A stretch of DNA of 64,000 nucleotides from Ambrosia x helenae (Eukaryota > Streptophyta > Magnoliopsida > Asterales > Asteraceae): NCBI GenBank assembly GCA_030844895.1, contig CM061226.1:100105292-100169291 (forward strand), in the 5' to 3' direction. Below the pieces are notes generated by a model. That model was not told where the DNA came from. It made no database searches and saw only the letters and a program-made list of their open reading frames with translations. Positions 9,971 through 20,239 of the stretch are shown here, piece by piece; the first letter of the stretch is position 1, and every line of letters starts with the position of its first letter. A program made the translations under genes and the position numbers.

Positions 9971-12900
9971 AGTTCAACGTAAACTAATAAATAAATGAGT
10001 CAAAGTTGTAAATTACATCTTATTGAAATAAATAACGCTTTCATAATCAACATCCTGCTGCAAATGCACGGGGTAATGTAAATAAATAACAATAATTCAG
10101 ATTGATTGACATTAAATTGGGTCAATTATTATTAATGACAATAAATAATATTAGTTATAATTTATTGTAAATTATAAAAAATCAACCTATACATTAGTTA
10201 TGATTTATTGTAAATTATTAAAATTATAAGTCTTTTATGCACATTATAAATGTGTAGTAAATCGAAATTTTTTAATTAAGTTTTTTGAATGCTTTAAAAA
10301 TATGGTCTCAAAGTAAAAGGTGCAAACGAAAATGATTCAATAATTTAGAAAAAGAATGATAAATGTGTGGAACGATTTTTATAATGATTGAATGCTTTTA
10401 AAAATATGGTCTCAGATTTGTTTATGAATTTTGCATATTTATGGCATGATTGGTAATCCATTTTAGTAATGATTGATTGATAATTTAATGTCTGAAATGG
10501 TTAATTCAAATTTGTTTCCTAAGTTAAGTGTAGGCTAGAAAAACTTTTCTAATTTATTAGTTGATGAGCATTTGTTCGGTACGTTTGTGTATGGCATGTT
10601 TGGTGAATCCGGGTAAAAGAGTGACGTTGGGCATAATTGGGCCAGTTTAATTGGAATCGGTTTTGCATTTTTTAGGTTCAAAGGATCCGTTAAATTTTAT
10701 TAGTGGTTTTAATTTGTTATTTTTTTTTTGTATTTGTGTTTAAGGTTATTAAATATATTTAATTGAAATTAATAATGTTGACTAAACTTAAATTTAATTT
10801 ACTATTAATTTACATATGGTGTGTATATTAGGTAATTGTCAACTTTATTTCAATCAAATTTAAATACATAGGTAATTGTCGCTAGGTTTGTCAACTTTAT
10901 GCTTACATTTATCCTGAAATATATATTTGTAAATAAGTTTAAATGATTACCGAAAATATTCATTTTTTTATACAAACTTTACAAAAATAATATAACTAAC
11001 CTCTATATAATAAATAAGGATTATTATGGTAAACTTAAATTTGTATTAATGTTAATATAAATTCGGTCAATTATTAAAACATAGTAATAAATAAGATTAA
11101 ATTGGGTCAAAATATTATTAATGTAAATTGATAACAATAATTAAGATTCAAATTTCAGATTAAATGACATTAAATTCGGTCAACTTTATTAATGTAAATA
11201 AATAACAATAATTCAAAATTAATGAAATTAAAATTGGTCTAATATTATTAGCTGAATATGAAATGTAGGTTTGAATAATCAAAATTAACATAAGAAAATT
11301 GTCGATAGTTTAATGTTTAAAAAATATTGTTGACCGATTGTTGAATGTTAAACAACATCTTCCAAAATATTATGGGTCGGTTTCTTGTGTCCTATACAGA
11401 ATCCGAATCAACTTTATGCTTACATGTATCCTGAAATATATTTTTGTAAATAGGTTTAAATGATTACCGAAAATATTCATTTATTTTATATACAAACTTG
11501 ACAAAAATAATACAACTAACCTATATGTAATAAATAAGGCTTATTATGGTAAACTTAAATTTATATTAATGTTAATATAAATTCGGTCAATTATTAAAAG
11601 ATAGTAATAAATAAGATTAAATTGGGTCAAAATATTATTAATGTAAATTGATAACAATCATTAAGATTCAAATTTTAGATTAAATGACATTAAATTCGGT
11701 CAACTTTATTAATGTAAATAAATAACAATAACTCATAATTAATGAAATTAAAATTGGTCTAATATTATCAGCCGAATATGGAATGTAGGATTGAATAATC
11801 AAAATTAACATAAGAAAATTGTCGATAGTTTAATGTTTAAAAAATATTATTGACCGATTGTTGAATGTTAAACATCTTCAAAAAAATTAAGAGTCGGTTT
11901 CTTGTGTCATATACAGAATCCGAAGATTCAAACGAATACAATAAATAAAGAGAATCGATAGACTCTTGAAAAGGATTTAGACAATAAATAAACAAAATGG
12001 TTTTATACATACAAAGTTGGAGCTCCATATACCTAATTGGATTCTAGAATTTGTGTCTTCGGATCAAATCCTTTTGTTCAAATGTTAAAACATAGCATTA
12101 GTAAAACCGATTGAATAGTAATAAAATTAACAAAAATCCGAATGAATACATGGGTATATTACAAATCTGTTTATCACAATCTGATTGAATATGTGTTTAG
12201 CACAAATCTGGTTATCACAAATCTAAATGAATGAAAATATGCTTTTTAAAAAAATCCGATTGAATATTTCTATATTACAAATTTGTTTATCACAATCCTA
12301 TTGAATATGTGTGGATAATCAACATTAGAAGAGTAGTATGGATGTTTACCTTTAATCGGCTGTGGATAATCAAAAAATGATGCAAGATGAAAAAGAAAGC
12401 CTCTAATATTTGTTAGGAATTTGATTCGGAGCTTTGATATGGAGTAGTATCAATAGGAATTAGAAGAGTATTATGAGAGTTTTGATATGGAGAATGAAAA
12501 AAAAATGAAAGAAAGAGGTTTTTATACTAATAAATTCGGAGCTCCATATTTGTTGTTGGATCCTAGAGGCCATCTCTAAAGCCTTGATTCAACCCAAATA
12601 ACCTCAATTATTATATAGATTATATTACACTCTAATCTCTAGATAATACTCCTAATCTCACAAGGATTAATCGATTAACATTTTAATTAACAGTTAACTA
12701 AAATACACTGTTGGACTTTTATATTTAGTTAATTTATAATTGTTTAACTAATTAAAAATTCATTAATTAATTTTATTATCCAATAATAAAACCTACATCG
12801 TTTAAAACTTAAACGGCGTTTTAAACGGTCAAGTAGATTTTATGATTTTATTTATTCTTCAATAATAATTTCCCCTCGTTTAACGCTTTAAAAGAATAAC

Positions 12901-13002
12901 CATCCTTTTTAATTATTCTTAAGACTACTAGGTGTGGAGGAGGCTCATCTTCCATGTCTTGCCTCCACCTCACGTTAACGTGGGGTAGGAGCATCCATAA
13001 GA
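9971..13002. other. AT-rich intergenic DNA, no supported gene
   Basis: Very AT-rich with no convincing coding sequence. It contains the 517-bp tandem duplication listed separately. 12140-12330 has diverged repeats of ACAAATCTG/TTATCACAA words. 10070-10180 is a weaker relative of the 517-bp unit. Near 12010 and 12540 the word GGAGCTCCATAT recurs. Confidence 0.6.
10891..11924. repeat. Tandem duplication of a 517-bp AT-rich segment
   Basis: 10891-11407 and 11408-11924 are two adjoining direct copies of exactly 517 bp. Both start TCAACTTTATGCTTACAT and end ATACAGAATCCGAA. They differ by scattered substitutions and small compensating indels, so the duplication is not very recent. Confidence 0.9.
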
Positions 13003-13203
13003 TAATGGTCCTAGGGGTATGGAGAGGACCATCATCATTTAATACTATTTTTTTATTAAATAATATTATCATATTAATATAAAAAGTAAAGATGTATTTA
13101 AATAAAAAACAACCACTTAAATAAATTAAAAAAAACGTACAATAAAAAAAACAAACATTTAAATAAAAAAAACGTACAATTTTTAATTAAAAAAAAACAC
13201 AAA

Positions 13204-14582
13204 CTACGAATTATATTTTTTTGCGATGCTCTCCTTCATCTTGAGCAACACGGGACGGTCTTCTTCGGGGTAGTCGTTGATGTTTGCTGTCATTATTCGC
13301 CATTCTTCTATTTGCCTATCTTCATTCTTTTGGCGAATGTTTTCCTCCACCCTCTTTTGCTTTAAGCGAAGCTTTTCTTCGACTTCGCGTTCCTTCAATT
13401 CTTCTTCTCCGCTTGACTTTCACTAAAGGTATTTTTGAACGATGCCAATTCAGCGACCAAACCGTCCAGCATTGACCCGCTCCCACTCCCTGACGCGGCT
13501 TGTTTTTTTGCAGCCGCTTGTTTTTTTGCTTTGTCCCTCCCTATGGATCGTGGCTCCTCTTGAACGGGAGTATCCTCGAACTCTGGGTCTGGGTCATCGT
13601 TTATATTTATTTGACAATGACCGGTCGACCCGCCTCCCACGCTATAATCGCCCGACTCCGAAGTTTTGGTTCGTTTGGCGCTTGCAACCTCGTTTGGAAC
13701 CGGTGCCCATTTGCGAGATGTCTTCAACACCGTCCATGCTTGAACATGAGGAAAAACATGGCCATACTTATCTTCATATTTACGCATCGCCTCCTTGAAA
13801 ATCATTTCCTCGTTAAACCCACTTGGAGGTTTCACATGCAACGGATTATAAAAGGCGATAAACTTCCCGATTGTAGTAGTCATTTTCCTCCATTTAGAAC
13901 TTATGGCCTCCTGCTTGCGATAAACTCCTTGCTCCATCAATTGGTGAAATTTATCTCGTACTTCCGCGTATAAACTATCTCCCGTTTGATTAGTCCCTAC
14001 ATTTTTAAATAAAACATATATTAGAGAATAAAAAAAATAATTTTTGTTTATTGTATACTACTAAAATAAATAATTTTTTTTACCAACTATGGGATCTTTC
14101 GAACTAGCCAAATACGCCTTCGCTAACGCTTCTTCTTCCAATTTCGTCCATGGGGTTTTTTTGGACGACCCTTCTTCTTTATCTTCACCTTGCTTTTTTT
14201 TCCCCTTCCCCTTCGCCTTCCCCTTCCCCTTCGAACGTTCGACTTGTGTTTCGGGCACAACCTCCACCTCATCTTCTTCTTCATCTATGAGTTCAAAATT
14301 GGGTTGTCGTTGTGGTTGTAGAGATGGACGGAATGGCGGAGTTTGCAAAAGTTGGGTAAAGGATTGAGGGTTATGATGCATTTGCATATGATGGAATTGG
14401 TTAAAAGTAGTGGGGCTTTGGTGCATTTGGGAATATTGGGTGAAAGGGTTGGGGCTTTGTTGGAAACCCGAAAATGTAGCCCAAGATGGATCCATTGGCA
14501 TCGTGAACGGGTTTGGATTCGGGTTGTTTTGATTATGTTGTGGTGTTTGATTTGGGTTTGGGTTGTTTTGGTAGGGATCCAT
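13204..14582 (-). pseudogene. Myb/SANT-like (trihelix-type) protein gene of a PIF/Harbinger element
   Basis: Exon 1 runs from ATG at 14582 down to 14084. It encodes a Gln/Asn/Pro-rich N-terminus, an acidic stretch and a basic GKGKAKGKGKKK run, then the start of a SANT-like helix (TPWTKLEEEALAKAYL). A GT-AG intron of 87 bp (14083-13997) splits the domain. Exon 2 resumes with TNQTGDSLYAEVRDKF and the SSKWRKM helix, then a NAM-associated-like C-terminal region. At about 13400 a one-base shift stops the frame at 13395-13397; the coiled-coil tail (KEREVEEKLRLKQ onward, to 13204) continues in another frame. In this superfamily the Myb-like protein partners the transposase at the element ends. I recall such proteins being mislabelled as glutathione transferase-like in composite genomes. 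A tentative pseudogene because of the frameshift. Confidence 0.75.
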
Positions 14583-15204
14583 TGCAAAATATATAAAGTA
14601 ATTTTATATAAAAAGTGATGTTTGATATAAAAAGTGGTATTTGATATGTGGTGAAAAATGGTAGAGTTGTTTGGTTTAAATAGGATTTTAAAAAAGTGTG
14701 TTTTTTTTTATTAAACGGTCATAAATGCCAACGGTACAATAACGTTCAGAATTACGAGTCCCAAGACAAATGCTAGGCCCGGCATCAACGGCATCCTCTT
14801 GCCCCTCCTGCCGCTCCTCCACACATGCCGCCTGTGACACCCGGCAAACTCAGGTTAGTAACGTTGACTAAACTAGTAAGTCTACCTTAGCGAGTCATGC
14901 ATAGTACGTACTTAACGGGGTCAGTCGAGTCGGTATGATGATTCTGGGAATCATCGGGAGTCGTTACGATGATCCGCGGGGTCATCGGGAGTCGGTCCAT
15001 AACCTTGTGTACAAGGATTGGTGATTCGTGGAATCGCCGGGTTTAACGCACACACGAGTCTCGAGTCCCGGGAATTGGTGAACGGATGTAAACGTGTTAG
15101 TTATCGTGCATTATATGTTTGAAATCATTATGTGACTTATCGGTATGTGAATACGTGTTTATATATGTTAAAATAGTGTTTAACGCGCCAAAAACCCGTT
15201 CCAG

Positions 15205-15355
15205 CATCATAGAGGCGATTAGGAGCTTGGGGAAACCCCTAATCGCCTATACTAGAGGCGAGTAGGCTGAGGTTGGGGCGAGTAGGGGCCCTACTCGCCT
15301 GAATAGAGGCGAGTAGGAGCCCCAATCGCCTGAATGGATCTGCTACTCGCCTATA
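15205..15355. repeat. Cluster of AGGCGAKTAGG motifs in both orientations, upstream of the LTR TATA box
   Basis: Between 15205 and 15355 the word AGGCGATTAGG/AGGCGAGTAGG and its reverse complement CCTAATCGCCT/CCTACTCGCCT recur about eight times, alternating in orientation. The cluster ends about 25-30 bases before TATAAATAG. The arrangement could bind a factor or fold into hairpins. Confidence 0.8.
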
Positions 15356-15379
15356 CTGCTGAACACGAGTCAAAACACC

Positions 15380-15388
15380 TATAAATAG
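15380..15388 (+). promoter_or_regulatory. TATA box of the solo LTR
   Basis: TATAAATAG lies in a CA-rich context followed by a C/A-rich leader with no ATG for some distance, typical of the U3/R boundary of an LTR. It is the only strong TATA in the LTR. Confidence 0.55.
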
Positions 15389-16164
15389 AACCCTTGACTC
15401 CCCAAACACCATTTGTGCAACACTAACTGATCCTAAGCCTCCCACACACCTTGAAACACCTCTGGAACTTGTTTTGCCTCAAAACACACCATCATCAAGC
15501 TTATACACCCTTCTTTGATAAAATCCAAGGTGTGTTCTTCACCCTACACCTTTGTAATGTTATTGTTTTGGTTCCCCAAAAGTCCAGACCTTGTTTTGCT
15601 AAGTTTGTGTCTTTAAAACCCTTTGAAATGAGTTCTAAAACAAGTCTACACCATAATACTTGCTATATGTGAAGTATTTGTGCATATGATGATTGTTGGT
15701 GATTATAACATGAATGTTTCCATGAATTTGTTGTACTTCTGATGTGTAGGTGTTGTTAGGATGATTATCTATGAGTTTAAGCCCTCGTTATGATGTTTAG
15801 GTGCAAGTATGCATTTTGACCCATTTGGGTAATTCTTGAAGAATAGGATGTTATGATGTGATTCATTGCTTGTTTATGGTTAGAAATCATGCTAGGATGA
15901 TGATATAACATAGAGATGATGAATTGCAACTTGTAGGAGATGAAATCTGATTGTTTCCATATAGGGAAAGATAAGGTTAGTTAATGAAACCTAGTATTTG
16001 CCATTTTTGGAAATAATCGCACCGAGCCCGTTAGAGCAGAGATAAATTGGGGGTTTTTGCTTGGAAAGGGTTGGTTAATGGTTTAGTTTTGATATTGGGG
16101 GTTTTTACATGTTTCGGATCTGATTTGGAGTGTTCGGTGCGCGAAAATGCACTACAGAACTGCA

Positions 16165-16385
16165 GAGGCGAGTAGGATCCTATTCGCATGAGGCTTCATG
16201 CGAGTAGGCTCCTAATCGCCTAATGTTCAGGCGAATACAATCCTAATCGCCCCAAGCACTAGTGATTACAATCCTAAATGCTAGTTTGATTCCTAAATGC
16301 TACTTTTACTAGTGATTACAATCCGAAATGCTACTTTTACTAGTGATTACAATCCTAAATGCTAGTTTGATTCCTAATCGCGTAT
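16165..16385. repeat. Second cluster of GCGAGTAGG/CCTAATCGC motifs with a decayed tandem tail
   Basis: The same GCGAGTAGG and CCTAATCGCC words reappear in the downstream half of the LTR. They run into tandem words TCCTAAATGCTAGTTTGAT and ACTAGTGATTACAATCC repeated three to four times. Confidence 0.75.
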
Positions 16386-17628
16386 AATGCTGCTGTATGT
16401 ATATTTTAACATCCCGGAACATGATTTGACGCCTAAGAACATGATAGGAACCCCGGGATGCACCCAATGACCTAGTAACACGTGTTCGGACCTGTTTACG
16501 CGTTAATCGGACATTATGCTAGACTAGGTGAACTATTGCGCGTATTAAGTGTTTAATTGCATATGTTGCATGATGTTTTGTATTTACCTAACACGTGGGA
16601 TGTCGGGTCACCAATGGGATGTCGGGTCTTGTCTGGCACGGTCGGTTTAATAGTTAAAGGTGTTTTCAAACGTTTATGGTCATGGTCTGGACATTCGGGG
16701 ACTAGTTAACCCACGGGTAATTAGTCCGGATACTTATACACATCTTATGATAGGTCGCCGCTATTTGGGGCTATCATAGCATAATTACTTAACTGTTTTC
16801 AAGTAATGCAAACCGAGGTGAGTTTCACAGCCCCACTTTTACTGTTTTGCTTTCGGGGGAGAAACATGCTTCGTACAAACTATTTAAAGGTCATGTTATA
16901 CTATGGGTACTTTATGTTACTATACGGCTTTTATGGAAAGTCCCAGGGGGAAACCATGAAATGTGGATAGATCTATTGGGCCTCACAAGCCCCACTCGAC
17001 GGCGGGGCCGGGCGGGTGCATATTGTCTCTACCTGTCGGGTTACCGAGGCATCGGTAGCCTAGTCATATGGGCTGGTATCATCTTTTGGTTCATGTTTAG
17101 TAATGGGTTCCCAACCGTAGTAGTAAAAAAAAACACTTAACGTCTAGCTAACGTTCTTATGACATAATATTAACGGGAATGATCTTTGTGAACCTGTGAC
17201 AACACTTTTATAAAAGAAAACCTGTGAACTCACCAGCATTATATGTTGACATTTTTGGCATGTTTTCTCAGGTCGCTAAGGTAGCAGTCAATGGATTAGG
17301 CGCACGGAGTCATGCACAGCGTCTAATATTTTGAAGCATATTAAACAATGTTTTGTAAACAATGATATGTCTTTTGGTTGTAAACAAGAAATGCTTCCGT
17401 TGCTGGTTTACGGCTTAAAGCATGATATTTTGATTTTAAAAATATATATGAATGCATGTTTGTTGTATGTTTATTGTGATCGTTGACTGAGATCCTGGTG
17501 TGTCACGCGCCTCGCGGTAAAACCCCGCACGTGGAATTTGAGGGTGTGACACCGCCCCTGGGGGGTGGTGTAGCTAGGCCCAGCATCCTCTTGCCCCCCT
17601 ATGCCGCCCCCCATACCCTGTAGTCTAA

Positions 17629-18825
17629 TAATTGATCAATAATCTTAGACACTTGTTTCTCTAAACAATTTGACTACGCTAATTCCAAAAAAAATAATTT
17701 AATAAATATTTCTCTACTATTTATCACCGCTTATTAATTGCCCTTTTGTGATATATAATAATTAAATATTATTCTTCGTTTGCAGTCCATAGTGTAATTC
17801 TATAGATCATACTTTTATAGCCGCGTTAGTTAATCGATGGTCAGACACATAGTTCCAACATAATGAACCAAACGTTCATCAAACAGTTCGTGGATCGTTC
17901 AACAGAAGTTCGTTTGTGTTCGTTTAATAAATAAACAAACACAAACAAAAAAAAAATCGTTCTTTTAGTTAAACAAACATGAACATAGCTCGCATTTGTT
18001 CATTTATGTACGTGAACGTTCATTTGTTTTTATGCTTCATTAGAGTTTAACTTTTATTTTTTATTTAACTATTTTAAAACACATTAATGGTTAGTATATT
18101 TTGGGCAGCTCTATGTATTTTTATGATGAAAGATGACGATTTTATTCAAAATTTAATATATGTTCATTTGCGTTCATTTTTATTCATAAACACTTGTTTG
18201 TATTCGTTTGCATTAATTTGTGCTCATGAACATTTGTTTGTTTTCGTTCGTCTATGTTCATAAACGTTCATTTGTATTTTTTATGTTCGCTTCTACTCGG
18301 TACCTGAAATTAACAAATGAATATGAGCACGCTCTTTACCTTAATGAACGAACACAAAAGAAATATCTTATTTGGTAAGTGTTCATAAACAGTTCGTAAG
18401 CACATTATTTTTTTAACGAATGAACACAAACAAACACAAACAAGTCATTGTTTGTGTTTGTCGTTTCCTTTAGCCCTAGCTACATTGCTAAAATATTTTA
18501 TATATGTATACCTTAGTATGAATGTACCAAACCAATGATTATTATTACTCGGAAACTCTAGAAAGTAGAAACATTAGCATTTGAAAATTTTGTAATTTAT
18601 GTACTATGCATACTTGTCACACATAAAATACATGTTGTACTTAGTCTCAGTTGCGGATCCACCATGGCCGGAAGGTGGGTCAATGCACATCGTATGACCC
18701 AAACAGCTATAGAGCTCGTCGATCTGCATACAATACTTACCGTATCAACATAAAACTTGAGGATCTACAAAAGCTTGCAGCAAAATAGTTGAAGACAATT
18801 TTTTAGGCGTACCGTCATGGAGCGC
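17629..18825. other. Intergenic DNA with a dense GTTCRTTTGT repeat field
   Basis: No gene. From about 17865 to 18485 the words GTTCGTTTG, GTTCATTTG, GAACAAAC and TGAACG recur dozens of times in both orientations around a less repetitive centre. This resembles the subterminal repeats of decayed hAT-type MITEs. CTTTAGCCCTAGC at the right edge may be one terminus, but I found no matching left end or duplication. At 18647 CAGTTGCGGATCC resembles another hAT terminus. Confidence 0.45.
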
Positions 18826-18833
18826 ATGATGGC

Positions 18834-19551
18834 TAGGGCTGTTCACGAGCCGAGCCGATCCGAGCAGAGCGGCTCGTTTACAATCGAGCCGAAAACCGAA
18901 CGAGCATTCTTCGAGCGCAAATTTTCCGAGCGAGCGCCGAGCGAGAATCGAGCAGAGAATAATATGGACGATCATAAAATTGGGATGTTTCCTTCGATGT
19001 TTTCATTGCCGGGTGACAACTAAGGTCGAAATGTCCGATGATAACACTAATATTGAGATCCCAGTGTCCAATGATGAGGCTTAGATTGAGGCTGGTGAGG
19101 TGATGAGCATACGTTAGAGAACAGTTGTTGCATTGTGACGTAGGTGTGATATCAAGCGACAATTAGCGATGGATGACTAATAACATAAAGAAGTCAAGAC
19201 TGTCACCTCATGACTTATTGTTTTACTATTAAATCTAGTGTTAACATTGTATTGAGTTAAGTGGGCTGGTTATATTTTGTTTGCATATACCAAGTCAAAT
19301 CCAATAAAATCGTATATATAAAGCCATAAATTTATCTGTAAATTGTGTGTATATTTGTTATTAAATAAATAAAAATTTATTCGAGCCGAATCGAGCCGAG
19401 CGTACCTTTGCTCGTGCTTGGCTTATTTACAAACCGAACCGAGCCGATCGGCTCATATACAACCGAGCGGAAGATCGAGCGAGCATTTTTCGAGCATTTT
19501 CCGAACGAGCGACGAGCGATCCACGAGCGATGAGTGATTTGAACAGCCCTA
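18834..19551. mobile_element. Non-autonomous hAT element, 718 bp
   Basis: Perfect 12-bp terminal inverted repeats TAGGGCTGTTCA ... TGAACAGCCCTA, flanked by identical 8-bp target duplications ATGATGGC (18826-18833 and 19552-19559), the hAT signature. The outer ~150 bp at each end are crowded with CGAGC/GGCTCG words, presumably transposase binding sites. The AT-rich centre has no transposase frame. Confidence 0.95.
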
Positions 19552-19661
19552 ATGATGGCTGACTCCATCGGATGTCACTGCCAGAAAAGAAACTATGAGA
19601 AATTTTCGAGTTAATGTAAATGAGCCAAGAAGGAAACTATTTGCCTTTTTAAAAGTCTCTA

Positions 19662-20239
19662 TGTCACATACATGGAATCAAAACAATATGACTTTTATTC
19701 ACAAGATCCCAACCCAAAAGATGTACAAAACCCTTACAAGATTGTCAGAAACAACTCTTCCTCACAAAACTCTCAATACAACACAACACTTAGAGATTAT
19801 TACCTAATAATCTCAATACAAGACGCAACAGAACCACACATCAGCAGATTCAAGGTGAATCTGATGATAGTTCCATATCAAACCCTAATTGTGAACGAGA
19901 GAATACAAAGTGAAAGATAAAAGATCAAAAAAGACTGAACAAGACTTCTGAGGTGAGAGAATGAGAGATGACCTATTTATATCTCAGCTTATCTACACAC
20001 TCATCGAAGCAAACCAAAGGCTGAGATTAAACCACTTAATCATGATCAACGATGGGCAATCTGTTGTGCTTTCTCACACAGATTGCCACATTAGCTTTAT
20101 CTCCACATCAGCATTAGCTTGCAAGCTGGGCTTCCAGACTGGGCTTCCATACTTGGGCTTCAGTCAACCATCTTCTATTTATGGGCTCCAATCATCTACA
20201 AACTTTGGGTCAGACTCCATGATCCAAATATCTCCTACA
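19662..20239 (-). mobile_element. Probable LTR of the relic copia element
   Basis: On the plus strand it starts TGTCACATACATGGAATC, similar to the TGTCAGAAAATATGGATC start of the young element's LTR at 31578, and ends TCTCCTACA. It contains a TTTATATCTCAG region placed like the young element's TATA segment. It directly abuts truncated integrase sequence at 20240; no polypurine tract is present. Confidence 0.45.

Larger units (their letters stand above)
14833..17551 (+). mobile_element. Solo LTR (2719 bp) with 5-bp target-site duplication
   Basis: Begins TGTGACACCCGGC and ends GAGGGTGTGACA, giving inverted termini TGTGACACCC. Perfect CCGCC duplications flank it (14828-14832 and 17552-17556). 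No gag or pol lies inside, and a TATA box with a plausible leader sits at 15380, so I read it as a solo LTR left by LTR-LTR recombination of a large element, probably Gypsy-type. Its last ~750 bp matches, in reverse, the LTR relic at 59254-60249 (shared words GTTTTACCGCGAGGC and GGGTCACCAAT). The short open frames inside have no recognisable domain. Confidence 0.82.
13006..17625 (-). mobile_element. Probable PIF/Harbinger-type element interrupted by a solo LTR
   Basis: The spliced gene at 13204-14582 resembles the Myb/SANT-like accessory protein of PIF/Harbinger elements. Inverted sequences flank it: GGGGTATGG near 13014 and CCATACCCTG at 17611-17620. Each lies 7-10 bases inside a TAA triplet (13003-13005 and 17626-17628), in line with the 3-bp TAA/TTA duplication of this superfamily. 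GC-rich diverged repeats (GCTAGGCCCRGCATC) lie near the right end on both sides of the solo LTR insertion. No DDE transposase ORF is visible, so the copy would be non-autonomous. The ends are my inference; gene and LTR are better supported. Confidence 0.45.

Noticed and set aside
13442..13973. Plus-strand frames over the Harbinger Myb-like gene
   Set aside because: Antisense shadows of the minus-strand gene, which has a matching intron and domain pattern.
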